Shown here: piece after piece, positions 27,907 through 39,592 of the stretch | Layout: each line of letters starts with the position of its first letter | Position numbering within the stretch: position 1 is the stretch's first letter | Assembly: GCA_028583405.1 (NCBI GenBank) | Contig: CM053251.1 | Coordinates: 7,258,602 to 7,322,601 of the forward strand | Length of the DNA stretch: 64,000 nt | Reading direction: 5' to 3' | Source: Pogonophryne albipinna | Taxonomy: Eukaryota; Chordata; Actinopteri; Perciformes; Artedidraconidae | The notes under the pieces: model-generated | Seen by the model: the letters and a program-made list of their open reading frames with translations, nothing else | What the model was told of the DNA's origin: nothing | The model's database searches: none | Program-made: the position numbers and the translations under genes

Positions 27907-30900
27907 GTGTCCAGGGTAACCGTCTTTAACAGAAGTGGGTTGAATACACCCATGTGGGAATAAGTGTTCCACTGGAGTAACACAATGTTGAAAGTATTTG
28001 CTTTTCTCAAAGGTTTTGTCAATCCATATTCAAAATGTGTCTGTGACCCTCTGAACTCAAAGCATATTGCAATGTGAAGATACTGGAAAACACTTTTCCA
28101 CACCGATCTAAAGTACAGCTCAGACTGCTGAGGAGAAGTTGTTTAAGGCTTGCTTATCTGCCGTCCTAGTGTGGGCTGGAAATGGTTTCTCAGTGTGAGA
28201 TGATTTCTCAATAGAGTTGCTGAAATGCAGGGCACCCTGCTGTGATCCTAGGGCACCACCTGATAAAACAGTGTCTTCCTTCAAGTAGCACTTACCAAGT
28301 GTGGAGAACTCAAGTGGTAAACAACTTCACACGGACACAGATTTCACATGGAAGACGAGCGCAGTTACCAAAAGCTTTTCTGTTTTAGCTCCAAATGTTT
28401 GCCGGGTAATTTTGGCCAGTAGGAAATGGGAAGAATAACTAATGTGAACAGGCTGTGAAATTCAACATCCACGGACGGAAGACATGAGTATACACAGAAG
28501 CCAAATGTTGTTTGAATCATTCTGAAAACCCTTGAAACCCACAAACAACCCCCTCGATCAATCACAGAGCCTTGATAGGACATTCTTTTGATGTTCACTA
28601 GAAAAAGTAATAGCAGTGCCTCATTGGAAAGAAAACCTTTCAAAAGCTGCCCCTTTCTTCCTCCTGCTTCTGAATTGAATCGGCGGCAGCATGCATTATA
28701 CATTCCCTATTTTATAGAAGATTGAATTAAAACATTCTTTGTCATCAGAAACATTGCTCAGTTTGCGAAGTGACCAAGGCATGGCTATGAATAATTATAT
28801 GAGAGACATTGCTCTAAACTGGCCACAGATTTCCATTAGTGCCTCCAGACAGCAGTGCAGGGAGAGGGGGAGCGAGACTTTGGCCCTGCCTGTATCAACA
28901 GTGATGTATCACACAGCCCTGTGAGTCTTAACCGTTCAATTAGGAGCTCTGCCGAGGCCCAGCCTGTCAGTGGCAAAGACCAGCAGAGTGCCGGACAAGA
29001 TCAAGAGCTGCTTCCTCAAACACACTTCAGGAGTCGGGGCCATCAATCTCCCCGACTGCGGCCGACGGGGTGGCCGAGGGTTAGGACCCCCGCAGAAGCT
29101 GGGCCCGACTCAGAAAGGCTGCACAGGTAGTGCCATTCATCCCTATCAGCCCGGCTAAAAATGAATGAGCTCATGACCTTCACAGTGGGGAGAGGGGGTT
29201 ACACCCTGGGCTGCGAGGGGAGAAAAATCCCATTTTCATCAGCGTTTCTCTGGACACCACACGGCATTAGCCTGGGAAAATGCTGAGGCTAGGTTTGTTT
29301 TGTTCCCCGAGTTGGCACCCTAGTGCGGCATGGGAATTTAGCTGGTTAATGTTGTGAGAAGGGCAATTTGTACAATATCATCAGGCACTCTCAAAGTGTT
29401 TATGTACATGTTTGAGATTGAAAAGCCCATCGTATATCAGCAATGTAACGATCCAAATTTAAAAAGGTGCCACTCTGTCGCACACATGATATCAATCTGT
29501 GTTGCTGATGAATTAGGAAACTCGCAGGAACTTCAGAATAAGAATTAAGATGAATAAACAAGTATTTATAAAGTCAACCATGTGGCGGGGCGGTTTCAAG
29601 ATCTACTGTATGTCTGGAGAAAGCCATAAATCATATCAATTATGTTGACACACAGATGTTCCCAACACTAAGGGATGTGTTGAAAGAGTTTACTTAAACT
29701 TGTTATTATTCCACTGGTTTATACAGTAGGTATTTGCAGTTATTCTGCTATGCCTAAACAGTATGCACAGGTGCTCAGCTAGAATTCATTACTTTGAAAG
29801 ACTATTTATGTCCATATGCCAACAATCTTAATGAAGATCTGTAGTGAACCAATTGAGAGGGCTTTGTCTACTATATAAAAAAACATTACCAAAGTAAAAT
29901 GGCAATGATATATGTTGGGCAATTGCAAGCTGCAGTTATTTACTTTAAACGCAATGAGACTTTAGAGGAAACACAATGGAGTTTTACCAACAATGGAGCC
30001 CTGATGGCCATTTATTGTAAGCAGGGGGTGATTTGTTAAAGTGGGAATCTTTTTTTAATGTTTTGATTGCAAAAGTAAACTAGGGATTGTGCAAATGCAA
30101 ATACAACAAGCCTAAGGCAATACTAATAAAATAATAATTAACCGCTAAATGAATGGAAGGCTTGAACTGCTAATTTTTTTCAGACATTTTACATATTCAA
30201 TTGAATCTCTCTCTTTTTCGCTTATTTGTTTTCTCTTGTTGGAACAGTTCAAATAGCTGACAGTAAAAGTTGTTTTTTATTCACATTTGCTAATTATCTT
30301 CTAACAGATATCAAAAGCTCCAAATCCTGCTCTTCCCTGGGCAGCATGTTTGATGTGTGATTGACAGGTCATTAATTACCAAGCCAGAGTTCAGAGAGAG
30401 CTGCTCGCCAACTCGTGTTGTTTTGCAAGGTCTGTTACAAAAGTAATTCTGAATGGATTGTCTAAAATAAAACTCAAAAGAAATGTATTTGCAACGAGAA
30501 AGAAACAAGTAGAATTTGCAACAGCTGTGAACACATATGAATCCCCATGTTAGTGCATTGACACACAAACAACCTTACAAAAACTTGACCTCCATGACAA
30601 TTTTCAGCAACCTAGAACCCACTGACAGGGCGACAAAGCATCGTACAGAGACGGGGATTGAAGGGTCGATTCAAAAGCAGATTTCATTAGAGAATACAAA
30701 AGCAGCTCTTACTTTGGTTATAATAGACCGTTTCTACCAATGGATTGTGAATTAGCAGGAGTACCTCAATTATTACCGGTTTACCTGTTACTTGTGGTAT
30801 TCTTTAGGGTGGGTTTTCAAAGTTAATTTAGCTCATACATACAGTCCAGGCTGTTGGATGTTAACTTCATGCCAAAGGCAATGGCACACTGCATGTGTTG

Positions 30901-31433
30901 ACATAGCAACCTCAGCTAAATACAAATGTTCTCTACAATACTGGTACGCGCTGTAACTCTGGAATAAACCTTGGAACTCAAGATGACAACTAAAACGGCA
31001 CTCTTGAGTGAGCCGACCTTTACCAAGGCTGTGCCATAGACTTAAAATAATGTGTTTATCTGCACTGTGATTCAAATTAGTTGCAACATTTAATGAGTTC
31101 CTCCTTGGCCTATCACCCAAGTTTCATTGACGGTTGTCTGTTGACAATCAGACAAAACATAACCTTCATTGCAGATAGATTTAAAAATGTTGAGAAATGT
31201 AGGTTCAACATATTTGAAAATAAGTGGATGAATGACTTTGGTGTTTGTTTAATTCTCGCTCAAAGCTTAAAGGGGGGGTAGGTAAGTTTGAGAAACCGGC
31301 TCGAGATACACTTTTTGTTATATTCCATGGAATGCTCTTAACATCCCGATAGCAATGCATATCTTAAGTGCTTTGACAAAAAATCCATAAAAAAATTTCA
31401 TCTGTGGAAGCTGTAATACTGTAAAAAGTACGA

Positions 31434-31468
31434 CCAATCCGTTTAGCCGGGCCGGCTAAACGGATTGG
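31434..31468. repeat. Perfect 17-bp palindrome
   Basis: CCAATCCGTTTAGCCGG and its exact inverse are separated by one G. It lies about 165 bp inside the left end of the TTAA element and contains inverted CCAAT words. Confidence 0.9.
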
Positions 31469-31604
31469 ATTGCCGTCCTGTCTGTCAGCCTTCCATCTCG
31501 TGCACGCACAAATGTATCTCGTGCCCTCATTGGGCGTGCCGTCATTGGGCGTGCATTGCAGCAGTACTTCAATGACTCGCCAGCAACAGGCGGCCACTTT
31601 CACC

Positions 31605-32235
31605 ATGGCAGAGTTAGGTTCAACATCGTCTACTGGTGGCAAAAGAAATAATGTAACGGAGCAAATTAGGAACAAAAACAAAGTGGAAACTAGGAGAATT
31701 CAAACCAGAGTCAATATCGGAGTTGCTTTTCAACGATGGCGACAACTGATGGAACACACCTATGGGGGTTATTCCCTATCTTTATTCAAGAGCGTGGTAT
31801 TTAAATTTGAGAGCATACTTTATGTATTTATTTCCCTCAAACCCTGTCCTCACACTCAAATAGTGCCTGCTTGCACTTAGATTTGCTCTGCTTCTGCTCA
31901 AACTGTACGCTTGCACTCAGATATATTGCTGCTTACGGATTTGTTCTGCTCTCAGATTTATTCTCTGCGCGCTCGAAACTTTTGTGCAACAATCCTGTCA
32001 AAATCCCTCAACCAATAGGAGGCCAGGTGTCCTTGCGGGTGCGTTCGTTTTACTTATTACAGCGTCCCGTAAGGGCGGTTACTCTTTGGTGCGATGACAG
32101 GGTTTGAGTGAAGGAAATCAATAAAGTATGCTCTCAAATGTAAATACCACGCTCTTGAATAAAGATAGGGAATAACCCCCATACACACCGATTTGAAATC
32201 TGACGCCGTGGTCGCTCTTTTTCTCTTGGACAGGT
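31605..32235 (+). pseudogene. Element-borne exon-like frame split by an insertion
   Basis: The frame begins at ATG 31605 and reads MAELGSTSSTGGKRNN, then RRIQTRVNIGVAFQRWRQLM, and stops making sense at 31760. After the nested element and one copy of its CACACC duplication are discounted, the frame continues DLKSDAVVALFLLD up to a possible GACAG|gttttg splice donor near 32234. The VNIGxAFxRWRxL and DAVVALFLLD pattern recurs, from memory, in uncharacterised multi-copy fish proteins. Function unknown. Confidence 0.55.
31761..32183. mobile_element. 63-bp-TIR element with CACACC duplication
   Basis: The ends are inverted repeats of about 63 bp starting TATGGGGGTTATTCCCTATC, TTTATTCAAGAGCGTGGTAT, with a single mismatch. 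The flanks are CACACC at 31755-31760 and 32184-32189. The 423-bp body is non-coding. The near-identical TIRs suggest a fairly young insertion. A 6-bp duplication does not fit a superfamily I can name with confidence. Confidence 0.75.
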
Positions 32236-32574
32236 TTTGTATGGTTTACAATTCCCCTGAACTATATAGCCAACCTAAGTCATGTGCGCGTTCATGTGTG
32301 TTGGAGGAGGTGCTCTGTAAGGAAGTCTGAAGGAAGGGGCGGATTCTTTTCGGCTGTGTACTTTCAAATTTTAGTGCACTCGAGCCGGTTTCTGAAACTT
32401 ACCTACCCCCCCTTTAAGAACACAGTGTGGGTGTGATACAGTATAACACGCAACTACAACATGATGTCTGTACAGTTCTTTAAGCCTGTTCTTGTGCCAC
32501 TGAGAAACAACATAATGTACAAGTTCTCTCAAATCCCAGCGGTGCTTTGTAAGTAATGGTGTGTTTGACCTCAC

Positions 32575-32868
32575 CTGCACATCTGGTCCTGGCCCTCAGA
32601 GGGGGTCCGGGCGCTCCGGTGCCTCCCTCCAGAGGTCTGGTCAGCAGAACACTGATCTCGTACTCTGTGTCAGGGTCCAGGTGGCCGATCTTGTGTGTGG
32701 TCTTGTCTACGGGCTGCAGGTCGTACATGGTGCCGGAAACAGTGCGGTACTCCACCTCCCTGTCGGTGATGGGACCGTCCCCGTTGATGGAGTTGGCGTT
32801 GAGCTGGATCCAAAGGTAGGTGGCTCCGACGGCAGTCAGCTGGGGGGGTGCGATGGGCACTGGGGGCT
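32575..32868 (-). CDS. ptprm: ptprm exon 7: fibronectin type III repeat 1
   Basis: A 294-nt exon between ...tttcacaag and TGTGCAG|gtgagg, two bases in and one out. It encodes [20 protein letters not shown], then [33 protein letters not shown] and RARTRCA. The conserved tryptophan (YLWI), the tyrosine of DTEYEI and the single-exon layout define a complete FN3 repeat. This exon gives the strongest paralogue assignment: the [13 protein letters not shown] and [17 protein letters not shown] blocks match PTP-mu. Introns of 6.4 kb and 15.9 kb flank it. Confidence 0.95.
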
Positions 32869-33369
32869 CTTGTGAAACAAAAAGATTTGATTGATGTTAA
32901 AAAAAAAGATTGGGGAAAAAATCAATTGATTTTTTATTTGTGTAAAAAGCAGTGACATTCCAAAAAAAAAAACGTAAAGACATTTTTTTACCAAGCAAAC
33001 AAGGTGCTCAAAATCAATTACTTCTTTCGAACAATCAACACAATCTAAATTCTTCTGCAGCAAATTAAGAACATATTCATGTTTCCTAATTATCGAGGTA
33101 TTCAAGAAGAGCCAGTAGCAATCAATAGTTCCAGCATTGTGGGGGAATCTCATCAGCAGTAGTACAATGACTAGAGTCAAACACACCTAGGCAAATGCTA
33201 CTTCTCTTCAACAATGTATTGATTTAAATCTATAGGAATAGTCGCTGTTAATTGACCATTACTTTACTTGTCATATCTTTTGTCTGGTTTAATCTCTCAA
33301 TTCATGACTGTTGTGGTATTTTGTCATTCTGAAAAGGTACAAATAATTGATGGGGAATCCCAAATCACA

Positions 33370-33485
33370 GCTATGTTAAAGGGGAGAGTTGGAGTTTAGC
33401 CTGAGCAGACCATTTACATGCACACAACAACCTATATAGCACACTATAGGGAAAACACCAAAACGCTTAACAGTGCTTCTTTAAC
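33370..33485 (+). mobile_element. CCAAT/GC-box MITE remnant
   Basis: Only the 3' part of the family is present: GCAGACCATTTACATGCACA, AACCTATATAGCACACTATA, GGGAAAACACCAAAACGC. This matches the ends of copies 1 and 2. Confidence 0.5.
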
Positions 33486-33584
33486 TTAGCTTTACAACAT
33501 CTTCAATCTGGCTTTTAATGTGTGATTGTTTTTGCATTATTTGACTTTAACTATATATTTATTTGTTGTTCCTTTCTTTTCACT

Positions 33585-33652
33585 ATATCTGTAAAACGTC
33601 TTTGAGCACCTGTAAAAGCGCTAACAAAATACATCTATAATTATTATTATTA
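33585..33652 (+). repeat. LINE-type 3' tail
   Basis: AAAACGTCTTTGAGCACCTG, TAAAAGCGCTAACAAAATAC and a terminal ATT run. It is similar to the tail at 1231-1293. Confidence 0.55.
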
Positions 33653-36222
33653 TAACATGATTCAGTCTCTAACAAATGTCTCAGTAAATATATTGTAAAT
33701 GTGAATGTCATTGTGAAAGCAAATTTCAAATACCGAAGAGCTGAATATGAATGGAATATGAATTCCTTGTTTTGTTTATCTCGTGAACTCGCACAATGAC
33801 ACACGTGTTATGCGCATTGCTGTTCAAAACCAAGGCAAAACTAGACAAAGAGCGAATTTCAGAGATGTAGTGACAGAAACACAATGATTGCACTTCAATT
33901 CAAACAGTTTCAAAGCATTTTGTCATCTGTGCTGCAGCCTTTTGTGTCAAACAGACTCGCTGTACAAATGTGATTTCTGGTCACCTTTACAAATGGATTA
34001 AACTTACACAATTACTACAAATTGTGATATTTCAGAATAGTAAACTGCCTATGATTTTAACTCTTTCCATACTCTATTTACGAACATCTGAAAGCAATTT
34101 GTGAACATTTGAGTTCTTCTTTAGGTTTAACTCTTGACAAAGGGATGCTGCAGGAACATTTGAGGTTAGGATAAACTTCTAACATCTAAAAGATTAATTC
34201 TACATTTCTATCTTCACCTTTTAAAGTCACATTTGACAAAGATGGTTGTTCCACCATTGCCATTTTAAAATAAGGACATCTTCACCATCTAACCAGCATG
34301 TCTTTCATGTCTCCTAGTGCAACCAGAAACCCACAGTCAAAGTGTTGCTTAGGAATCTACCCTTGTCATGTACTACAATAGCTTCGTGTCCCAGAGGCCA
34401 CGGTGAGTAGCTCTAATGAGCACACACGTGTAACAGAATAATACCATTAGTCGTCTGGCTGCTTCTTGTGGAGTTGTCATGGAGAGGGAGAAGTCTACAG
34501 GCACATTAGGGCTGTTGTCCTACAGAGAATTGGAGGATCTCCCCCAGCAGATGGTTCCCGTACGCTGACCTCAGTTGCCGGTCCCTAAACTCCCACTAAT
34601 CCAAACTCCCAGTGTTGCCGTCAAACATCACCTCAAGCGAACCAGCTTATCCCACAGGACTTCTCTGGACACGCAGTCTGGATGCTGGAGCCAGACAAAA
34701 GGATGACGAGATCTAAAATCTGGCTTCAACCATTGGCTTGTTTTGATGTTCTTTTGTGGTCTGTTGTTTTGTTTTAAAGGGATTTAACTGAATTAAGTGG
34801 CAATATGCTCAGATTAGTGAAACAACTACTGTAGAAGCAGCACAGGCTCACTGTCAAAGGCCCTCCCTTGTAGTAAAATGGGTCCATTAAAAATGCTGGG
34901 GTTGTAATGGTGCTTGGCATTTGTAATATTTTAAAACATCCAAAAGAATAAATGTAAAAAATATTTTTTCTCAATTTCTGCTTCAGAAAACAAAGACCTC
35001 AGCTTTTTTTGTAATTGTTCGGCTTTTATTATTTCTCTTGAAAAAGCAGATGGGATGTGCGATTAGAAGACCGCATGTCATTTATTTTTTTGCTTGATAA
35101 GCATCTTTATACTTCAAAGAACTAAATTAAAAGTAAGAACTTTGTAATTTGAAAAAAAGTCCTAACATAAGGAGGCGGAGAGGGCCATGTAGGTTGTTAC
35201 CAGATTTTATTGACACATTTGTCAACACATTCATTTTATGATAACACCCTGTGATGCAAAATGTGACAAAGATGTTAGCTGCTGACTAAGACGTGACTGA
35301 TTCAGAGGGTGAGAAACTTAGCAAGCAACATAATAATATTAAAATTCACAAGTAACAGTTGCAGTTAAGTATCAAGTAAGAGCCATTCAAATTGAATCAA
35401 CACTCCTTTACTATAGAGAAATGCTTTTCACTTGTATGCATAGATGCCCCTGCTGCCAAGCAATCCTATTTTTCACTTGAGACCATTTATGTAACAATAC
35501 AACTAAGCAGAATTTTGTATTATAGGCATTTCATTTAACTTTGGAAAGTTATTGCTTAACAAAGGCAACAGCGGCTTACAGTGATGAAATAATTCCTGTA
35601 GGTGCAGTAATCCTCTGTTCAACAGCCATGGCCGACGCACTGGAAATAACGGATTACCGGTATGAAATACTCTCAAGTGCTGGAACACTTTGGGATATTA
35701 ACAACTCAATTCCCAGTGTGTTTAAGCCTCACGAGGCAGCCTCGCAGCAGTTGGGCCCTGGAAAGGTCTACCAACTGATCTCCATGCTGGCTGGAGATGG
35801 CTGACAGCGCGCAGATGACGGTGGCGGCCGTACGAGAGGGTCAGCGAGCAGCTGTTGTCATGATGTTGACCAGACAGGCAAGCGGCCTGGCGACAGCTGC
35901 GCTCTCCTCTACCGCCGCACCTGCCTGCCAGAATGCAAGCATGCACACTCATGCACATGCAACGAAAAACAGTCACACTGCCATGCATTGCACATGGTCC
36001 CCATACTGAGTGGCAAAGACATACTGAGAACCAACATACTGCAACTGTGACTCATTTATTTGTATGCTCATGAAAGCAAGGTGGTGACTTGACTTTGCTT
36101 GTTTCGTTAACCTACTGTACAATCTAAAACCCAAATATGTTAAATTGACAATAATATTAGCCAGAAAATCCTCCTATTTTATAAGATGATGCAAGTAAGT
36201 CATTATAATATATAATATATAT

Positions 36223-36670
36223 ATATATTTATAAAACGGACAAGTCAAATCAAGCAATCTGATTGGTTCTTAGCCGTGATATACTGAGCGTATACCACGG
36301 GTAGAATTGTAAGTTACTTTTCACAACAAATCAGTATCCCTCCGCGTCTGAGAAAAACAGTATATCGTTGGGCTGCAAGCAGTTTGCTTTTCATACTGGA
36401 ACAAGAAAGCAGCAGAGAAGTAACGGGGCAGAAACCCTCCTTTTTACGCAGCGGTCCAGACATAGACATCAAACGGCAAAACATATTCAGTGTGCAGTTC
36501 CTTTGGCATTAGGGCAGGGGTATCTAGATACTTTCCAAGGTTTGACATAATGAGTTGTGCTACTTTTAAAGCAAGCAACGATGTTTTCAAATCTGTAATC
36601 AAAGAGGTCCGCAAAAACCCTATCGACCAATCAGATTGCTTGATTTGACTTGTCAGTTTTATAAATATAT
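36223..36670. repeat. 45-bp inverted repeat pair
   Basis: The left arm (36223-36268) contains TTTATAAAAC, GACAAGTCAAATCAAGCAAT, CTGATTGGT; the right arm (36626-36670) is its near-exact inverse. The unit is about 450 bp and contains the left copy of the 32-bp repeat described at 36269. It may be a separate TIR element or a subterminal part of the recombinase-like region. Confidence 0.65.
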
Positions 36671-37378
36671 TTACATTTCTTCCGTTACAAAACAAACTTA
36701 CAAAGCATAAAATGGAAACATTTAAGATTAACTTCGACCTCCGGGGGGGGTCTTATTATGGAGGAGTGGATTGAGGAGTGCCTATCTCCCGAAAAAAAAA
36801 GCACCTAAACGACGACAAGCAGAGCTACGTGAAGAGCAGGTAGACCAACTGGGAAAGTACCACCATTCAAAAGCTTTCTGATGCAGGTCTTGAAACAAAG
36901 TAGAGAAATGATGACCGTTAGTGGCCACAGGTGCGAAAGCTCTCTCCAGAGCTACTGGAAGCCGAATCCCGGGGACCGGAGAAAGTGGAGCAATATTCTC
37001 GCCACGCCAAGCAACAGCCTAGAACAACCTCAACCTATACAAGTAACCTCGTAAGCCATTCTACTGATGCTGGACAGTTTTTCAGTGGGTGCACAATAAA
37101 CGGCAACATACAAATGTAAATAAATAGCCAAATAATGGATCAACGCTCTGTCTAATATGTTCGCTAGCTGTTAATGTTGTTGCATAGCAACCACCTCGCA
37201 CTATGTTTTGTGCAGAAGGCAACGGAGGGACTATTTTATTTTGAACATCATTATTTACTAATAAAAACTATTTAAATTAGAGTGTGTATTTTTCTTTCAT
37301 ATTGCCACACTTGGTAACCGTTTTATAAAGGGGCCGAACCACGCCCCTTAGCTGTGATATAATGAGCATATACCACGG
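36269..37378 (+). mobile_element. Candidate Crypton-like region between 32-bp direct repeats
   Basis: Direct repeats of CTTAGC.GTGATATA.TGAG followed by C.TATACCACGG lie at 36269-36300 and 37347-37378 (29 of 32 bases equal). Each repeat is itself an imperfect palindrome. Between them is a decayed frame with tyrosine-recombinase-like sequence (36906-37030). Direct, not inverted, termini would fit a Crypton. This is inference; the boundaries are not proven. Confidence 0.45.
36906..37117 (+). pseudogene. Tyrosine-recombinase-like C-terminal fragment
   Basis: The plus strand reads REMMTVSGHRCESSLQSYW, then KPNPGDRRKWSNILA. A GH followed nine residues later by Y resembles the end of the tyrosine recombinase core and Crypton/DUF3504 proteins of fish. 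Downstream in another frame comes FSGCTINGNIQM and a stop at 37117, an ending I recall from fish element proteins. Upstream similarity is broken by stops, so the copy is dead. Assignment is from motif memory only. Confidence 0.45.
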
Positions 37379-38065
37379 CCTGTCGTGAGCTATTGCTTAA
37401 ATATAATATATTATAAGACTTTGGTAAATGGCCACCCATTTCCCATCCTCCACACAGAAGGCAATAATAAGAACAGCCCCTCTGCTGTGTTGTTAGATTG
37501 GTTGGACCTGCATTTTTATGAATCCTTCTTTCATTTTCTCATTACTCCCACTGAGACGCTCTTGCTGAGATGCAAGAGGTCCTCATTACGTTGTTGTAGG
37601 AATTGATCTTGCGCTGATAGGAAAGAGCAGAGGTGGTACCAGGAAAATGACAAGCTTGACTGGTCGGCCTTCGATTTCTTGGTGGCTATTCTCATTAGTG
37701 CTGACACGGCCGCAACTCGTCAGCCTTGAGTTAGGAGCACAGCCCAGAATGCTGTGTTAGAGCACAACGAAAAGCTTTGCGGGCTCCAGGTGATTCTAAC
37801 CAGGCCAAGAAAGGAGCCAGCTCTTGGACAGAGAGTAATTATCGGCCTTTCAGAACCACTGGCTGCACTACAGGAGAGCCCATCACAAGGGGGATAAGGG
37901 GGCTGCACTGGCCCAATCCGTATGGCGCTCAGGAAATACATGCAGCACACTTCAACACGGGCGCATAAATCTGACTGAATACTGGCATGAAAGGCAGAAG
38001 TGATTATCTGGGATAATCAAGCATTCACTCTCCGCATGTTGAAGAAAAAGGTAGTGTATGGTAAT

Positions 38066-38067
<2 letters not shown>

Positions 38068-38099
<32 letters not shown>
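38068..38099 (+). repeat. G32 homopolymer
   Basis: An unbroken run of 32 G, the longest in the window. The exact length is doubtful, since such runs are hard to sequence. Confidence 0.8.
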
Positions 38100-38100
<1 letters not shown>

Positions 38101-39269
38101 ACGAGTCGCTATGTGACTGTAGCCGGCTCATAATCCACAGAACCCACTCCGCAGCCACTCTTCTAAAAACGAGGCACGGAAGCAGTGAATACACATTTAA
38201 GGAGGATTTACGACTCAGACACATTGCTGGGAGGGTTAAGCACTTGTTTTATGACTGGTACGATAAGAGGACATATCAGCCTTTTTTTTATGTGTGACAC
38301 TTATAACCGTGAAAACGCCTCTTTTTTTCTTGCTGCGACGAGTTGGCTTATGCCGGAGTCATCGAGGTGTGACATCTCTGCAGAACTTAAAGCGAGATGC
38401 ATTAAAAGATTTGATGAATCCTTGAATCGAGAGAACTATTTTAAATATTTATGACAAAGGCTCTCTACACTTTACTGGTTTGTATTGTATACAAAGAAAT
38501 GCAGTAACATGTTGAAAGCAGCGATCAGCAAAAACATTGCCGTCTGGCGAGTATGTGTAAGTGCGAGTGATTGTGTTGCTGAATTTATGCACGAGTGTGG
38601 TTTTGAGTGCCTCCAGTGTGTCAGTAAATTTTCTTTGAGTACACCACTGAAACCCACTGATACACTCAGGCAGAGAGACTTTATCTCCCTCTTCACTCTG
38701 CTCTGTCTGGGCCCGGCCATTCTCACATGATTGACAGACCTCGATCTGGACAGCCAGGATTAAACCTATCAATCACAGAAAGCTTGGAGACAAAAAAAAA
38801 AAAAGAATGGAAAAAAATCGGGGCAGTAAATTCAATTGAAAGCACAGGGAGAAAATTGAGGTGAAGAAATATAGAAGGCCATTACCGGGCTATAGGGCTG
38901 TAGGAAAGTGAGGCCTTGCTGGATTTAGTTTCAGACGACTCCATAAATTCATATCAAATGACTGCAGGAGTGAAATATCAGAGAGGTTACTGTCAAACCC
39001 TTTGTGATCTTTTAGGTGGAATTGTGCTCACTCAAGGACAGCCTTTACAGGGTAAGTATTAAAGTCCTCTAAATAACAAATCAACATAAAAGCGTGTATT
39101 TTTAGTATCGCCTTAGAGGACGAACACAGAGCACTTCCTGTTTATCTCCTGTTGACTTTGCTGTGTGTGTAGAGGTCATGTGGATGGAAAAGCATTCATG
39201 CTGTCTGTGCCGAGTTGGTTCCGATAGGCTTTGTTTTTGTTTTCTCTCTGCTCTGGGACCAATACTCAC

Positions 39270-39444
39270 GTTTTATGGTTAGTTCGCCATAATTGGACAC
39301 TCCAACCCCTTTGTCTGAGTGGACGATGCAGCGGTAGCGGCCTGAGTCACCCTTGGTTGTGTTCTCTACATCAAAAGTGCCAATGAAGCGCCGGTTGTTC
39401 CAAGGTTTTGTGGCTTTCATCGGAGCCTCCCGTCCACCGATGCC
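39270..39444 (-). CDS. ptprm: ptprm exon 6: second half of Ig domain
   Basis: A 175-nt exon between ...ccaaacag and ATAAAAC|gtgagt, phase 0 in and one base out. It reads GIGGREAPMKATKPWNNRRF, then FDVENTTKGDSGRYRC and VGVSNYGELTIK. DSGRYRC is the classic DxGxYxC Ig motif and holds the partner of the exon-5 cysteine. NTT is a glycosylation sequon. The junction with exon 7 reads glutamine, where I recall glutamate in the mammalian sequence. A (CA)n tract lies in the intron just upstream of its acceptor (39512-39590). Confidence 0.93.
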
Positions 39445-39510
39445 CTGTTTGGAACCGAGACAAAGACACAAGTGAGCCCACAAAATGGAAAGGTTTAATA
39501 AGCAAAGTGG

Positions 39511-39511
<1 letters not shown>

Positions 39512-39590
<79 letters not shown>
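39512..39590 (+). repeat. (CA)39 microsatellite near exon-6 acceptor
   Basis: A CA run of 79 bases. On the transcript strand it is a GU-rich run ending about 67 nt upstream of the exon-6 3' splice site. Confidence 0.95.

Positions 39591-39592
<2 letters not shown>

Larger units (their letters stand above)
31271..32413. mobile_element. TTAA-flanked 35-bp-TIR element (piggyBac/Kolobok-like)
   Basis: The ends are 35-bp inverted repeats starting AGGGGGGGTAGGTAAGTTT, with one mismatch, flanked by perfect TTAA at 31267-31270 and 32414-32417. Inside are a 35-base palindrome (31434-31468), an exon-like reading frame starting at the ATG at 31605 and a nested element (31761-32183). The TTAA duplication fits piggyBac or Kolobok superfamilies; no transposase domain is visible. 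Confidence 0.8.
16697..32574 (-). other. Intron 7
   Basis: Intron of 15.9 kb. It contains a 210-base pyrimidine tract, four MITE-family elements (19389-20196 with an insertion, 23761-24095, 27484-27906), purine-rich and G-rich tracts at 22278-22416 and 22913-22935, and a TTAA-flanked 1.1-kb element near its 5' splice end (31271-32413). About 28100-31200 shows nothing I recognise. Confidence 0.75.
32869..39269 (-). other. Intron 6
   Basis: Intron of 6.4 kb. It holds a MITE remnant (33370-33485), a LINE tail (33585-33652), the recombinase-like composite region (36223-37378) and a G32 run (38068-38099). I see nothing identifiable in 33660-36200 or 38100-39269. Confidence 0.75.

Noticed and set aside
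32556..32875. Plus-strand frames of 87 and 104 codons
   Set aside because: Antisense shadows of the FN3-1 exon.
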